64,000 bases of DNA, taken from contig NZ_JAPEMI010000001.1 of assembly GCF_026342835.1 (NCBI RefSeq), forward strand, positions 6,516,501 through 6,580,500. The letters are read 5' to 3'. Under the pieces are notes generated by a model. The model was not told where the DNA came from and ran no database searches. It was given only the letters and a program-made list of their open reading frames with translations. A program made the translations under genes and the position numbers. Source of the stretch: Streptomyces sp. NBC_00154. GTDB taxonomy: Bacteria; Actinomycetota; Actinomycetes; Streptomycetales; Streptomycetaceae. Positions 43,357 to 51,423 of this stretch are shown here, piece by piece (position 1 is the first letter of the stretch; each line of letters opens with the position of its first letter).

Positions 43357-43428
43357 AGCTGACTGGAGACTATGCAGACTATTTACTGAAGATGCAGGTC
43401 CACCCCCTCACATCCGGAGCCCACACCG

Positions 43429-44394
43429 ATGCATACCGACCTCGTCGCCACGCTCGACATCGGCGGCACCAAGATCGCCGGCGCTCTGGTGGACGGCACC
43501 GGTGCGCTTCTCGTACGGGCGCAGCGGCCGACGCCCGCCCGGGAGAGCGGCGAGACGGTGATGGGTGCGGTGACGGATGTGCTGGCCGAGCTGACCGCCT
43601 CGCCGCTGTGGGGGCGGGCGACCGCCGTGGGTATCGGCAGCGCGGGCCCGGTGGATGCGTCGGCGGGTACGGTCAGCCCCGTCAACGTTCCCGGCTGGCG
43701 CGACTTCCCGCTGGTGGAGCGGGTACGGAAGGCCGCCGGCGGGCTGCCCGTCGAGCTGGTCGGCGACGGGGTCGCGATGACCGCTGCCGAGCACTGGCTG
43801 GGTGCGGCCCGCGGTTATGACAACGCGCTGTGCCTGGTCGTGTCGACCGGGGTGGGCGGCGGGCTGGTCCTCGGCGGCAAGCTTCACCCGGGCCCCACCG
43901 GCAATGCCGGTCACATCGGTCACATCAGTGTGGATCTGGACGGCGACCTTTGCCCGTGCGGTTCGCGCGGCTGCGTCGAGCGGATCGCCAGTGGACCGAA
44001 CATCGCGCGACGCGCCCTGCAGGGTGGCTGGCAGCCCGGCCCGGACGGCGACGCCACGGCCGCCGCCGTGGCCGCCGCCGCCCGGGCCGGACATCCGGTC
44101 GCCATCGCGTCGTTCGAGCGCGCCGCCCAGGCGCTGGCCGCCGGAATCGCCGCCACCGCCACGCTCGTCGAAATCGACATCGCCGTGATCGGCGGGGGAG
44201 TGGCGGGCGCGGGCGACGTCCTCTTCGCCCCGCTGCGCCGCGCCCTGCGCAGCTACGCCACGCTCTCCTTCGTGCAGCAGCTCACGGTGGCCCCTGCGGT
44301 GATGGGCACGGACGCCGGCCTGGTGGGCGCAGCGGCCGCCGCAACGTCGGTCAGGCCCGGCGGGACGGCAGCCACGGCGGCGCTCAGCGGCTGA
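43429..44394 (+). CDS. ROK family sugar kinase
   Basis: 321 aa ATP-dependent sugar kinase. The phosphate motif ATLDIGGTKIAGALVDG (residues 7-23), a catalytic Asp in ELVGDGVAMTAAEHW (about residue 107) and the zinc motif CPCGSRGCVE (about 177) with upstream GNAGHIGHI are all present. There is no N-terminal HTH, so it is a kinase rather than a NagC-type repressor. With a LacI regulator and an alpha-galactosidase, it probably phosphorylates the monosaccharide released (galactose or glucose). Confidence 0.88.
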   Translation: MHTDLVATLDIGGTKIAGALVDGTGALLVRAQRPTPARESGETVMGAVTDVLAELTASPLWGRATAVGIGSAGPVDASAGTVSPVNVPGWRDFPLVERVRKAAGGLPVELVGDGVAMTAAEHWLGAARGYDNALCLVVSTGVGGGLVLGGKLHPGPTGNAGHIGHISVDLDGDLCPCGSRGCVERIASGPNIARRALQGGWQPGPDGDATAAAVAAAARAGHPVAIASFERAAQALAAGIAATATLVEIDIAVIGGGVAGAGDVLFAPLRRALRSYATLSFVQQLTVAPAVMGTDAGLVGAAAAATSVRPGGTAATAALSG

Positions 44395-44521
44395 ACGCAG
44401 GCCGGCTGTCGGGCAGGTCCGGCTTCCGAATCGCGCGGTGATCGATGGGGTCCGGCAGCCGAGCCCGCCCGGTGGTCGCGCCCATGTCCGGAACCGGTCC
44501 GGAGGCGGCACCATGTCCGTA

Positions 44522-44647
44522 CGCCTGGCCCGCCCGGCCCCCGTACCGAGCCCGGCACCCGTACCGGACGAGGCCCCCGTACCCGACCTGGCACCCGCGC
44601 CGGACTCGGCACCAGGTCCGGACGGGGCCGGGCCCGGCACCGGTCCG
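44522..44647. repeat. Degenerate 18-bp tandem repeat, seven units
   Basis: Between the convergent ROK and alpha-galactosidase genes lie about seven consecutive 18-bp units, boundaries near 44522, 44540, 44558, 44576, 44594, 44612 and 44630; the core units read roughly CCCGTACCGGACxxGGCA/C. In one plus-strand frame the period encodes a hexapeptide of the form PVPDxA. The 274-nt gap has no gene I would support. Confidence 0.7.
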
Positions 44648-44667
44648 GGCTCAGCTGCCGATCCGAC

Positions 44668-46710
44668 TCAGCACCCCATCCGCAGGTCCGCCCAGTCCGC
44701 GTGGTCGGAGTCGACCCCGTCCCCGCCGTCGGTGACCACCAGACGTACCACCTGCGCACCGCTCACATCCGCAGTGATCGGCTGCGCGGCCATCGCATTG
44801 GTCAGCACCCCGGTCGACGCCACCTTCGTGCCGTCCGCCCAGATCTCGAACGCCACGGTGCCCTTGGCGCCCTTCTCGTCGTCGACGCCGACCTGCGCGG
44901 TCACGGCGCTGCACGCGCCGCCCGCGTAGAACTCGACGGCGCTCTGCGCGTGCACCCCGAGCCCCTTGGCGAAGACCGTGCCGCCGATGGTCAGCGGATT
45001 GCCGTCGCCCGCATTGCTCTCACCGTTGCTGGTGTCCTTCTCGACCGGCCCCCAGCCGCTGGACGCGGAGAGCTGCGGCAGATCGCTGAGATAGCTGCTG
45101 CCCGCCGGTGGCGCCACCACCACATGAGCCTGGAACGGGACCGAGGACCGGACACGCGTCCCGGCCGGTGAGCGGTAGTGGGCGGAGAGCGTCAGATCGT
45201 ACGTGCTGGTGGCGGCGCCCGCGGGTGGCGTCACCTGCCAGCGCGTGGTCAGTGCCTTGCCGGTCGGCACGGTCGCGGATCCGGTCGGCGACAGCGGCTT
45301 GATCTGCCAGCCCGACGGGCCGGTGAGCGCCGCGGAGACCTTCTTGGCAGGCGTACGGCCCAGATCGGTGACGGTCGTCGTCAGCAGCGTGGTGCGACCC
45401 GCCTCCACCAACGGGCTGCCGTTCAGGCCGAGTTCCACGGCGGGCGGGTGCGCGGCCCACTTGCGGTCGGCGGCGACGCGCAGCAGGACCGTGCCGTGTG
45501 CCGGGACGGTAGCCGAGATTGTGCCTGCCGTGTTGTACGTCGCGTGGTCCCACAGGTCGCGCATCGTGTACGCGGCGGCCTGCGGGAGCCCCGCCGCCTC
45601 GGCGGTCGTCGAGATGCGCTGAGCGCTCCCGGACTCGTTGAAGAGCGCCACGACCCGGCTGCCGTCCTTCATCTCCTTGGCGACGACCCACCGTCCGTCG
45701 GTGGAGGAGAGCACGGTGCCCTGCTTGCCCAGTGGGTCCTGATCGACGGCGATGACCTCTCGGTTGGAGAGGATCTCGAAGGTCTCCGGCGTCGCCTTGC
45801 GCAGATCGGAGCCGATCAGCAGCGGCGCCGCCATCACGGACCACATGGAGAAGTGGGTGCGGTACTCGGTGTCCGTCATTCCGCCGTTGCCGACTTCGAG
45901 CATGTCGGGGTCGTTCCAGTGCCCCGGGCCCGCGGCGGAGGCGAGCGGCAGGTTCTGCTTCATGATCGACAGCATGCTGCCCCAGCTGTCGCTGATGTCG
46001 CCCGTCGTGCGCCAGAGATTGCCGACGTCGGCGGCCCACTCCCAGGGCTTGTTCTCGCCCCACTCGCAGATGCTGTAGACGATGGGACGGCCGGTGGCCT
46101 CCAGCGCGTCACGCATGGTCGTGTAGCGCAGCTTCGCATCGACGCCCTGGTTGTTGCAGTTGTCGTACTTGAGATAGTCGACGCCCCAGTCCGCGAACTG
46201 CTGCGCATCGCTGTACTCATGGCCCAGCGCACCCGGCAGGCCGACGCTGTCGCACGTCTTCGTGCCGGCGCTGGTGTAGATGCCGAGCTTGAGCCCCTTG
46301 GAGTGGACGTAGTCCGCGACGGCCTTGATGCCGTTCGGGAAGCGCGCCGGGTCGGCCTCCAGCTTGCCGTCCGCATCGCGCTGCGGCTTCGCCCAGCAGT
46401 CGTCGAGGTTGACGTACTGGTAGCCGGCGTCCTTGAGGCCCTTCTCGACGAAGATGTCGGCGATGCCCTTGACCATCGACTCGTTGAACTCGGCCCGGCA
46501 GTGGGTCGAGTTCCAGTTGTTGAACCCCATCGGCGGGGTGAGCGCGAGACCGTTGCCGGACAGCGGGGCGGCTGCCGTCGCAGCGGCCGGAGCCGGTGAG
46601 TCGGCCACGGCGGGAGCGGTTGCCCCTGCCGCACAGAGCAGCCCGGCCGTCAGCGCTCCGATGACTCTTCTGTGGCTTGTGCGGGTTGTACGGGTTGGAA
46701 GATGACGCAT
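44668..46710 (-). CDS. Secreted alpha-galactosidase, GH27, with NEW3 and NPCBM domains
   Basis: 680 aa. Sec signal (to about residue 36, LCAAGATAPAVA), GH27 catalytic barrel (about 50-330) opening with LTPPMGFNNWNSTHC; the catalytic nucleophile Asp is in YLKYDNCNNQG and the acid/base Asp in RTTGDISDSWG. A beta-sandwich domain follows (to about 420), then a NEW3-type Ig-like domain and a C-terminal NPCBM carbohydrate-binding domain ending GVDSDHADWADLRMGC. It should release galactose from galactomannan or raffinose-type sugars outside the cell. ATG 46710 has GGAGG 9 nt upstream. Divergent from the ABC transporter genes. Confidence 0.92.
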   Translation of the reverse strand: MRHLPTRTTRTSHRRVIGALTAGLLCAAGATAPAVADSPAPAAATAAAPLSGNGLALTPPMGFNNWNSTHCRAEFNESMVKGIADIFVEKGLKDAGYQYVNLDDCWAKPQRDADGKLEADPARFPNGIKAVADYVHSKGLKLGIYTSAGTKTCDSVGLPGALGHEYSDAQQFADWGVDYLKYDNCNNQGVDAKLRYTTMRDALEATGRPIVYSICEWGENKPWEWAADVGNLWRTTGDISDSWGSMLSIMKQNLPLASAAGPGHWNDPDMLEVGNGGMTDTEYRTHFSMWSVMAAPLLIGSDLRKATPETFEILSNREVIAVDQDPLGKQGTVLSSTDGRWVVAKEMKDGSRVVALFNESGSAQRISTTAEAAGLPQAAAYTMRDLWDHATYNTAGTISATVPAHGTVLLRVAADRKWAAHPPAVELGLNGSPLVEAGRTTLLTTTVTDLGRTPAKKVSAALTGPSGWQIKPLSPTGSATVPTGKALTTRWQVTPPAGAATSTYDLTLSAHYRSPAGTRVRSSVPFQAHVVVAPPAGSSYLSDLPQLSASSGWGPVEKDTSNGESNAGDGNPLTIGGTVFAKGLGVHAQSAVEFYAGGACSAVTAQVGVDDEKGAKGTVAFEIWADGTKVASTGVLTNAMAAQPITADVSGAQVVRLVVTDGGDGVDSDHADWADLRMGC

Positions 46711-46921
46711 CGTTACGTTCCTCCATACTCGTGCCGGATCGGATGGCGTCATGTGCACGCCGGTGACGCGCGATTACGTTAGGGCGTGTTGAAGTCTGTT
46801 GGAAGGGGAGCGGTAACGGTTGTTCGGTATCTCGTCAAAACCCTTGACGGCACCCTGACTTGGGGGTGAGATCCAATCGCACGTTCGGTTGTGTTGGGTT
46901 GGCATCCCGGAGGAGGGGGTC

Positions 46922-48268
46922 ATGGCGCACTCTTCGTACGACAGTTCAGGCGTGCCGGGCAGTGTGGCAGGACATCGGATGTCCCGACGAAATCTGTTGC
47001 GTGGTGCAGCAGTTGGTGCGGGCGCGATCGCGCTGCCCTCGCTGCTCACCGCATGCGGCAGTGGCCCCGGTGGTGACGGCAAGACGATCCACATGGGGTC
47101 GAATTCGTCCGACCCCATTCCGAAGAAGGCGTTCGCCGAGGCGTTCAAGGCGTACGAGGCGCAGTCCGGTGGCCGCAAGATCGCGGTGAACACCGTTGAC
47201 CACAACACCTTCCAGGAGAACATCAACAAGTACCTGCAGGGCAATCCGGACGACGTCTTCATGTGGTTCGCCGGCTACCGGATGCAGTTCTTCGCCAAGA
47301 AGGGCCTGCTGTACGACATCAGTGACAACTGGGAGCACTACGAGGGCTTCTCGGACGCGCTGAAGGCCCAGTCCACCGGTGAGGACGGGAAGCAGTACCT
47401 CACGCCGTACTACTACTACCCGTGGGCCGTCTTCCACCGTAAGAGCCTCTTCGCCGACCGCGGCTACCAGGCGCCCAAGACGCTCGACGAGTACGTGGCG
47501 CTCGCCAAGCAGATGAAGAAGGACAAGCTCGATCCCATCGCGTTCTGCGACAAGGACGGCTGGCCCGCGATGGGCACCTTCGACTACATCAACATGCGGA
47601 CCAACGGCTACGAGTTCCACAAGAGCCTGATGGCCGGCGAGGCAGCCTGGACGGACAAGCGGGTCAAGGAAGTATTCGACACCTGGCGCCGTCTTCTCCC
47701 GTACTGCCAGCAGGGTGCCAACGGCCGCACCTGGCAGGAGGCCGCGACCAGCCTGCAGAAGAAGGAAGCCGGCATGGCGGTCTTCGGACTGCCGCACCCC
47801 GGTGCCCAGTTCCCGAAGGGCGAGCAGGAGGACATCGACTTCTTCCCGTTCCCGGTCATCAACCCGGAGCACGGTCAGGACGCGGTCGAGGCCCCCATCG
47901 ACGGCTTCCTGCTGGCGAAGAAGTCCAAGAACCTCAAGAACAAGAAGAGCGTGGAGAGCGCCAAGGACCTCCTGAAGTGGCTGGCCACCGGGAAGGCCGA
48001 GGACATCTACCTCAAGAGTGACCCCAACAACATCGCGGTCAACGACCAGGCGGACATCTCCCAGTACTCGGCGCTGCAGAAGAAGGCCGTGGAGCTCGTC
48101 TCCGGAGCGAAGCAGATCTCGCAGTTCCTGGACCGCGACACCCGGCCGGACTTCGCCTCGACCGTCATGATCCCGGCCATCCAGAAGTTCATCAGCAACC
48201 CGAACGATGTGGACGGTCTGGTAAACGACATCGAGCGGCAGAAGAAGACCATCTTCGCCTCCGACTGA
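46922..48268 (+). CDS. Carbohydrate ABC transporter substrate-binding lipoprotein (Tat)
   Basis: 448 aa family 1 sugar-binding protein. The N-terminal signal contains a twin-arginine motif (MSRRNLLRGAA) and lipobox LTAC, so it is exported folded and lipid-anchored. Mature landmarks: VDHNTFQENINKYLQGNPDD and TPYYYYPWAVFHRKSLF, with aromatic residues for sugar stacking. ATG 46922 has GGAGGAGG upstream. It heads a three-gene operon with two permeases; the alpha-galactosidase is divergent, so alpha-galactosides are the likely cargo. Confidence 0.92.
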   Translation: MAHSSYDSSGVPGSVAGHRMSRRNLLRGAAVGAGAIALPSLLTACGSGPGGDGKTIHMGSNSSDPIPKKAFAEAFKAYEAQSGGRKIAVNTVDHNTFQENINKYLQGNPDDVFMWFAGYRMQFFAKKGLLYDISDNWEHYEGFSDALKAQSTGEDGKQYLTPYYYYPWAVFHRKSLFADRGYQAPKTLDEYVALAKQMKKDKLDPIAFCDKDGWPAMGTFDYINMRTNGYEFHKSLMAGEAAWTDKRVKEVFDTWRRLLPYCQQGANGRTWQEAATSLQKKEAGMAVFGLPHPGAQFPKGEQEDIDFFPFPVINPEHGQDAVEAPIDGFLLAKKSKNLKNKKSVESAKDLLKWLATGKAEDIYLKSDPNNIAVNDQADISQYSALQKKAVELVSGAKQISQFLDRDTRPDFASTVMIPAIQKFISNPNDVDGLVNDIERQKKTIFASD

Positions 48269-48284
48269 ACCTGGAGTACCGACC

Positions 48285-49199
48285 GTGTCGTTCCTCTCGG
48301 GGCGGCGCACCGAACGACGGGGCCCGCGGCGATTCTCCGGCCGCGACCTCGTCGTCATCGGTCTGCTGCTCGGTATACCGGTCCTGCTCGACATCGCCGT
48401 CGTGTGGGGCCCGACCCTCGCCTCCGTCGTGCTCTCCTTCACCAGCTGGGACGGCATCGGCGACATCAAGTGGGTCGGTACGCAGAATTACGCGAACCTC
48501 TTCACCAACTACCCGCAGTTCTGGCCCGCCGCCCGGCACAATCTGCTCTGGCTGGCCTTCCTCGGCCTCGTCGCCGCGCCGTTCGGACTGCTCCTCGCCG
48601 TCCTCATCGACCGGGGCGTGCGGTTCAGCCGCTTCTACCAGTCGACGCTGTACATGCCGGTCGTGCTGTCGCTCGCCGTGGTCGGCTTCATCGCGCAGCT
48701 CGTCTTCTCCCGCGACCAGGGAGCCCTCAACGCGATCATCGGGGACACCGAGTCGCCGACCGACTGGCTCGGCGACCCGGACCTCAACATCTGGATGGTC
48801 CTGCTCGCCGCGGCCTGGCGGCACACCGGCTATGTGATGATCCTCTACCTCGCCGGGCTCAAGGCCGTCGACCCCTCTCTGAAGGAAGCTGCCGCCATCG
48901 ACGGGGCGAACGAGGCCCAGACCTTCTTCCGCGTCGTCTTTCCGACACTGCGGCCGGTCAACGTCATCGTCGGCGTCATCACCGTCATCGAGTCCCTGCG
49001 CGCCTTCGACATCGTGTACGCCGTCAACCACGGCCGCAATGGACTCGAACTGCTCTCGGTGCTCGTCACCGACAACATCATCGGCGAGGCCAGCCGGGTC
49101 GGCTTCGGCTCCGCCATCGCCGTCGTGCTGCTGACCGTCTCCCTCGGATTCGTCGTGACGTACCTGGTCCAGGAGCTCCGAGGGGAGAAGAACCGATGA
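48285..49199 (+). CDS. Sugar ABC transporter permease (MalF type)
   Basis: 304 aa with six membrane helices. The EAA loop that docks the ATPase is EAAAIDGANEAQTFFRVVFP (about residues 204-223). It overlaps the second permease by ATGA. GTG 48285 follows a weak site 16 nt after the binding-protein stop. No ATPase gene is nearby, so it probably uses a shared MsiK-type ATPase encoded elsewhere, as is known for several Streptomyces sugar importers. Confidence 0.92.
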   Translation: MSFLSGRRTERRGPRRFSGRDLVVIGLLLGIPVLLDIAVVWGPTLASVVLSFTSWDGIGDIKWVGTQNYANLFTNYPQFWPAARHNLLWLAFLGLVAAPFGLLLAVLIDRGVRFSRFYQSTLYMPVVLSLAVVGFIAQLVFSRDQGALNAIIGDTESPTDWLGDPDLNIWMVLLAAAWRHTGYVMILYLAGLKAVDPSLKEAAAIDGANEAQTFFRVVFPTLRPVNVIVGVITVIESLRAFDIVYAVNHGRNGLELLSVLVTDNIIGEASRVGFGSAIAVVLLTVSLGFVVTYLVQELRGEKNR

Positions 49200-50122
49200 C
49201 CGTCGACACCGCATCCGCCCGCCCCGCCGCGCAGCCCGCGCCTTCGGCACCTGCGGTCGGGCGCCGCAGAATCCGCCCCGGCCGGCTCGGGGTGCACGCC
49301 TTCCTGATGGCGGTCTCGCTCGCGTTCCTCGCCCCGCTGCTGCTCGCGGTGTACGCCTCGCTGCGGCCGTACGACGAAACCTCCGAGTACGGCTACTTCT
49401 CGCTGCCGAAGCACCTCTCGTTCGACTACTACCGGCAGGCGTTCACCGACTCGGGGATGACGAAGTACTTCGTCAACACGATGATCATCGCCGTCCCCGG
49501 GGTACTCGTCACCCTCTTCCTCGCCTCGTTCGTGGCCTTCGCGCTGGCCCGGCTGAAAATGCGCGGCGGGATCGTCCTGCTGATGCTCTTCACGGCCGGG
49601 AACCTGCTGCCGCAGCAGGTGATCGTGACACCGCTGTACGTGGTGTTCAACCGCATCCCGCTGCCGTACTGGATGTCCGACTCGATGACGATGTACGACT
49701 CCTACTGGGCCGTCGTCGTCGTGCAGATCGGCTTCCAGATCGGCTTCTGCGTCTTCGTCCTCGCCAACTTCATGCGCACACTGCCGCAGGAGATCCTGGA
49801 GGCCGCCATCGTCGACGGCGCGGGCGTCTGGACGCAGTACTGGCGGATCACCCTGCCGCTGTGCCGCCCGGCTCTCGCCGCGCTCGGCACACTTCAGTTC
49901 ACCTGGATGTACAACGACTTCCTCTGGGCACTTGTCTTCGTCTCCGACGGCGACAAGCTCCCCATCACCTCGGCCCTCAACAACCTTCGCGGGCAGTTCT
50001 TCACGGACTACAACCTCCTGGCCGCGGGCTCGGTGATCGTCGCCCTGCCCACGCTCGTGGTCTTCCTGCTGCTCCAGCGCCACTTCATCGCGGGGCTGAC
50101 GCTGGGGTCGAGCAAGGGGTAG
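49196..50122 (+). CDS. Carbohydrate ABC transporter permease (MalG type)
   Basis: 308 aa, six membrane helices after a 30-residue Ala/Pro-rich cytoplasmic start. EAA loop: EAAIVDGAGVWTQYWRITLP (about residues 201-220), followed by PALAALGTLQFTWMYNDFLW, typical of MalG partners. ATG 49196 overlaps the previous stop and has GAGGGGAG upstream. Last gene of the alpha-galactoside transport operon. Confidence 0.92.
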   Translation: MTVDTASARPAAQPAPSAPAVGRRRIRPGRLGVHAFLMAVSLAFLAPLLLAVYASLRPYDETSEYGYFSLPKHLSFDYYRQAFTDSGMTKYFVNTMIIAVPGVLVTLFLASFVAFALARLKMRGGIVLLMLFTAGNLLPQQVIVTPLYVVFNRIPLPYWMSDSMTMYDSYWAVVVVQIGFQIGFCVFVLANFMRTLPQEILEAAIVDGAGVWTQYWRITLPLCRPALAALGTLQFTWMYNDFLWALVFVSDGDKLPITSALNNLRGQFFTDYNLLAAGSVIVALPTLVVFLLLQRHFIAGLTLGSSKG

Positions 50123-50190
50123 AGCTCCCAGGCGCGAGGTGCAGGGGGACGGTGATGTACTCGACCTCGGCCGACCGCACGTGAGGTCCT

Positions 50191-50220
50191 GTCATTTTCT
50201 GACGTAATGTCACAAGTGAC
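50191..50220. promoter_or_regulatory. Alternating GTCA/TGAC half-site array
   Basis: Four half-sites alternate: GTCA 50191-50194, TGAC 50200-50203, GTCA 50209-50212, TGAC 50217-50220, with spacers of 5, 5 and 4 nt. They end 21 nt before the start of the FGE-like gene. The near 9-bp spacing gives overlapping inverted repeats in one cluster, which could bind a cooperative dimer. Confidence 0.45.
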
Positions 50221-50241
50221 TGCCAGCACTGCTGTTGGGCC

Positions 50242-50946
50242 ATGGCCCACTATGATCGCCTGTCCATGGACGTGAACGCGGAGAACGAGATGATTGCCGT
50301 CCCGCCGGGGCGCGTGACGTTGTCGGACCGGCGAACGCAGCGGAGCTGGTCGGCCGATCTTGCGCCCTATCGGCTGGCTGCTTTCCCGACCACTCAGGCG
50401 CAGTTTGCACAGCTCACCGGCCGACGGCCGAGCAGTGGGCACGGCGACCGGTGGCCCGTCGAGGGCGTTTCGTGGTGGGACGCGGTCCGGTTCTGCAACG
50501 CCCTGTCCCGACGCGAGGGGCTGACGCCCGTCTATCGCCTCGATGCCGACGCCGAGGGCATCGAGTGGGACACATCTGCTGACGGATACCGGCTGCCGAC
50601 CGAAGCCGAGTGGGAGCACGCGTGTCGTGCCGGGACGGCCGACGCGCGGTACGGGCGGCTCGACGAGATCGCTTGGTATCGCGGCAACTCCTGCGAGCGG
50701 ATTCACGACGTGGGCGGCAAGCAGCCCAACGCGTGGGGCCTGTACGACATGCTGGGCAACGTCTGGGAGTGGTGCTGGGACATCTACGATGCCGAGGTCT
50801 ACGGCACCTATCGGGTGTTGCGCGGCGGTGGGTGGTTCGACGAGCACTGGAGCTGCCGGGCCTCGGTGCGGCGCCGAAGCCACCCGACCTTCCAGGTCGA
50901 CGACGTGGGATTCCGCGTCGCGCGTTCCGTCTTCTCCGAACTTTGA
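50242..50946 (+). CDS. Formylglycine-generating-enzyme family protein with one catalytic Cys missing
   Basis: 234 aa FGE-sulfatase (PF03781) fold, shorter than genuine FGEs (about 300 aa). Landmarks: EGVSWWDAVRFCNALSRREG, DGYRLPTEAEWEHACRAG, NAWGLYDMLGNVWEWCWD and VLRGGGWFDEHWSCRASVRR. FGEs use two Cys in the RGGS region to bind copper; here only the second equivalent (HWSCRA) is present and the first position is Asp. It is therefore probably not a formylglycine enzyme but a related oxygenase, ergothioneine-type or binding protein. ATG 50242; ATG 50266 is an alternative. No sulfatase gene is nearby. Confidence 0.82.
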   Translation: MAHYDRLSMDVNAENEMIAVPPGRVTLSDRRTQRSWSADLAPYRLAAFPTTQAQFAQLTGRRPSSGHGDRWPVEGVSWWDAVRFCNALSRREGLTPVYRLDADAEGIEWDTSADGYRLPTEAEWEHACRAGTADARYGRLDEIAWYRGNSCERIHDVGGKQPNAWGLYDMLGNVWEWCWDIYDAEVYGTYRVLRGGGWFDEHWSCRASVRRRSHPTFQVDDVGFRVARSVFSEL

Positions 50947-51048
50947 GAGCTGCGACGTGGACTGCGGTTGCCCGCTGCGCACCGACCGCCGGGCGTTCCC
51001 CGCGGCATCCGACCGAGCCCGCTGACTCGGCAACTCCCACGAGCCGGA

Positions 51049-51225
51049 TCAATGCCCCCGGTCCGCCGACTGCTGCGGTACGACCACCAGGAACGCGTCC
51101 TCCTCCAGGTCCATCACGACCTCGGCCGCCATGCCCTCGCCACGGCGTGCTGCCGCGAACTCCTCCGCAGGCCAGCTGCCCCGCGGACCGCCCGCCGGGA
51201 ACCGCTCCAGTACTGTGCGCCGCAC
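51049..51225 (-). CDS. Small hypothetical protein, 58 aa
   Basis: 58 aa: RRTVLERFPAGGPRGSWPAE, then an Ala-rich stretch and AEVVMDLEEDAFLVVVPQ. GTG 51225 has AGGGGG 7 nt upstream, and codon third positions are strongly G/C. No signal or membrane helix; probably an alpha/beta mini-protein. I recall similar short proteins in streptomycetes but no function. It is divergent from the P-loop/Nudix gene; the 198 nt between them holds no other gene. Confidence 0.68.
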   Translation of the reverse strand: MRRTVLERFPAGGPRGSWPAEEFAAARRGEGMAAEVVMDLEEDAFLVVVPQQSADRGH

Positions 51226-51423
51226 GGTGTACCCCCTTGCCCTCGACGGCTCCAACGACCTCCCGCCGCCGTCGTTACGGCCGGGCGGACGTCCGGACTC
51301 GTACAGTGGGACGCCCGTCGACGGCTTCCGGTGGCCCCGTTCGTGCAACAGGATCGCCACGGTCGGGTTTTCGCGGCAGGGTGTTGCGGGCAAGCCACAG
51401 GGGGCTACGGAAGAGGGGGAACC

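Noticed and set aside
44514..44929. Plus-strand Pro/Ala-rich frame behind GGAGG
   Set aside because: It is mostly an 18-bp repeat and then runs antisense through the conserved NPCBM end of the alpha-galactosidase; kept only as a repeat.
46801..46830. Possible second LacI site before the ABC operon
   Set aside because: Only a half-site-like GGTTGTT with disrupted symmetry; no palindrome comparable to 43345-43356.
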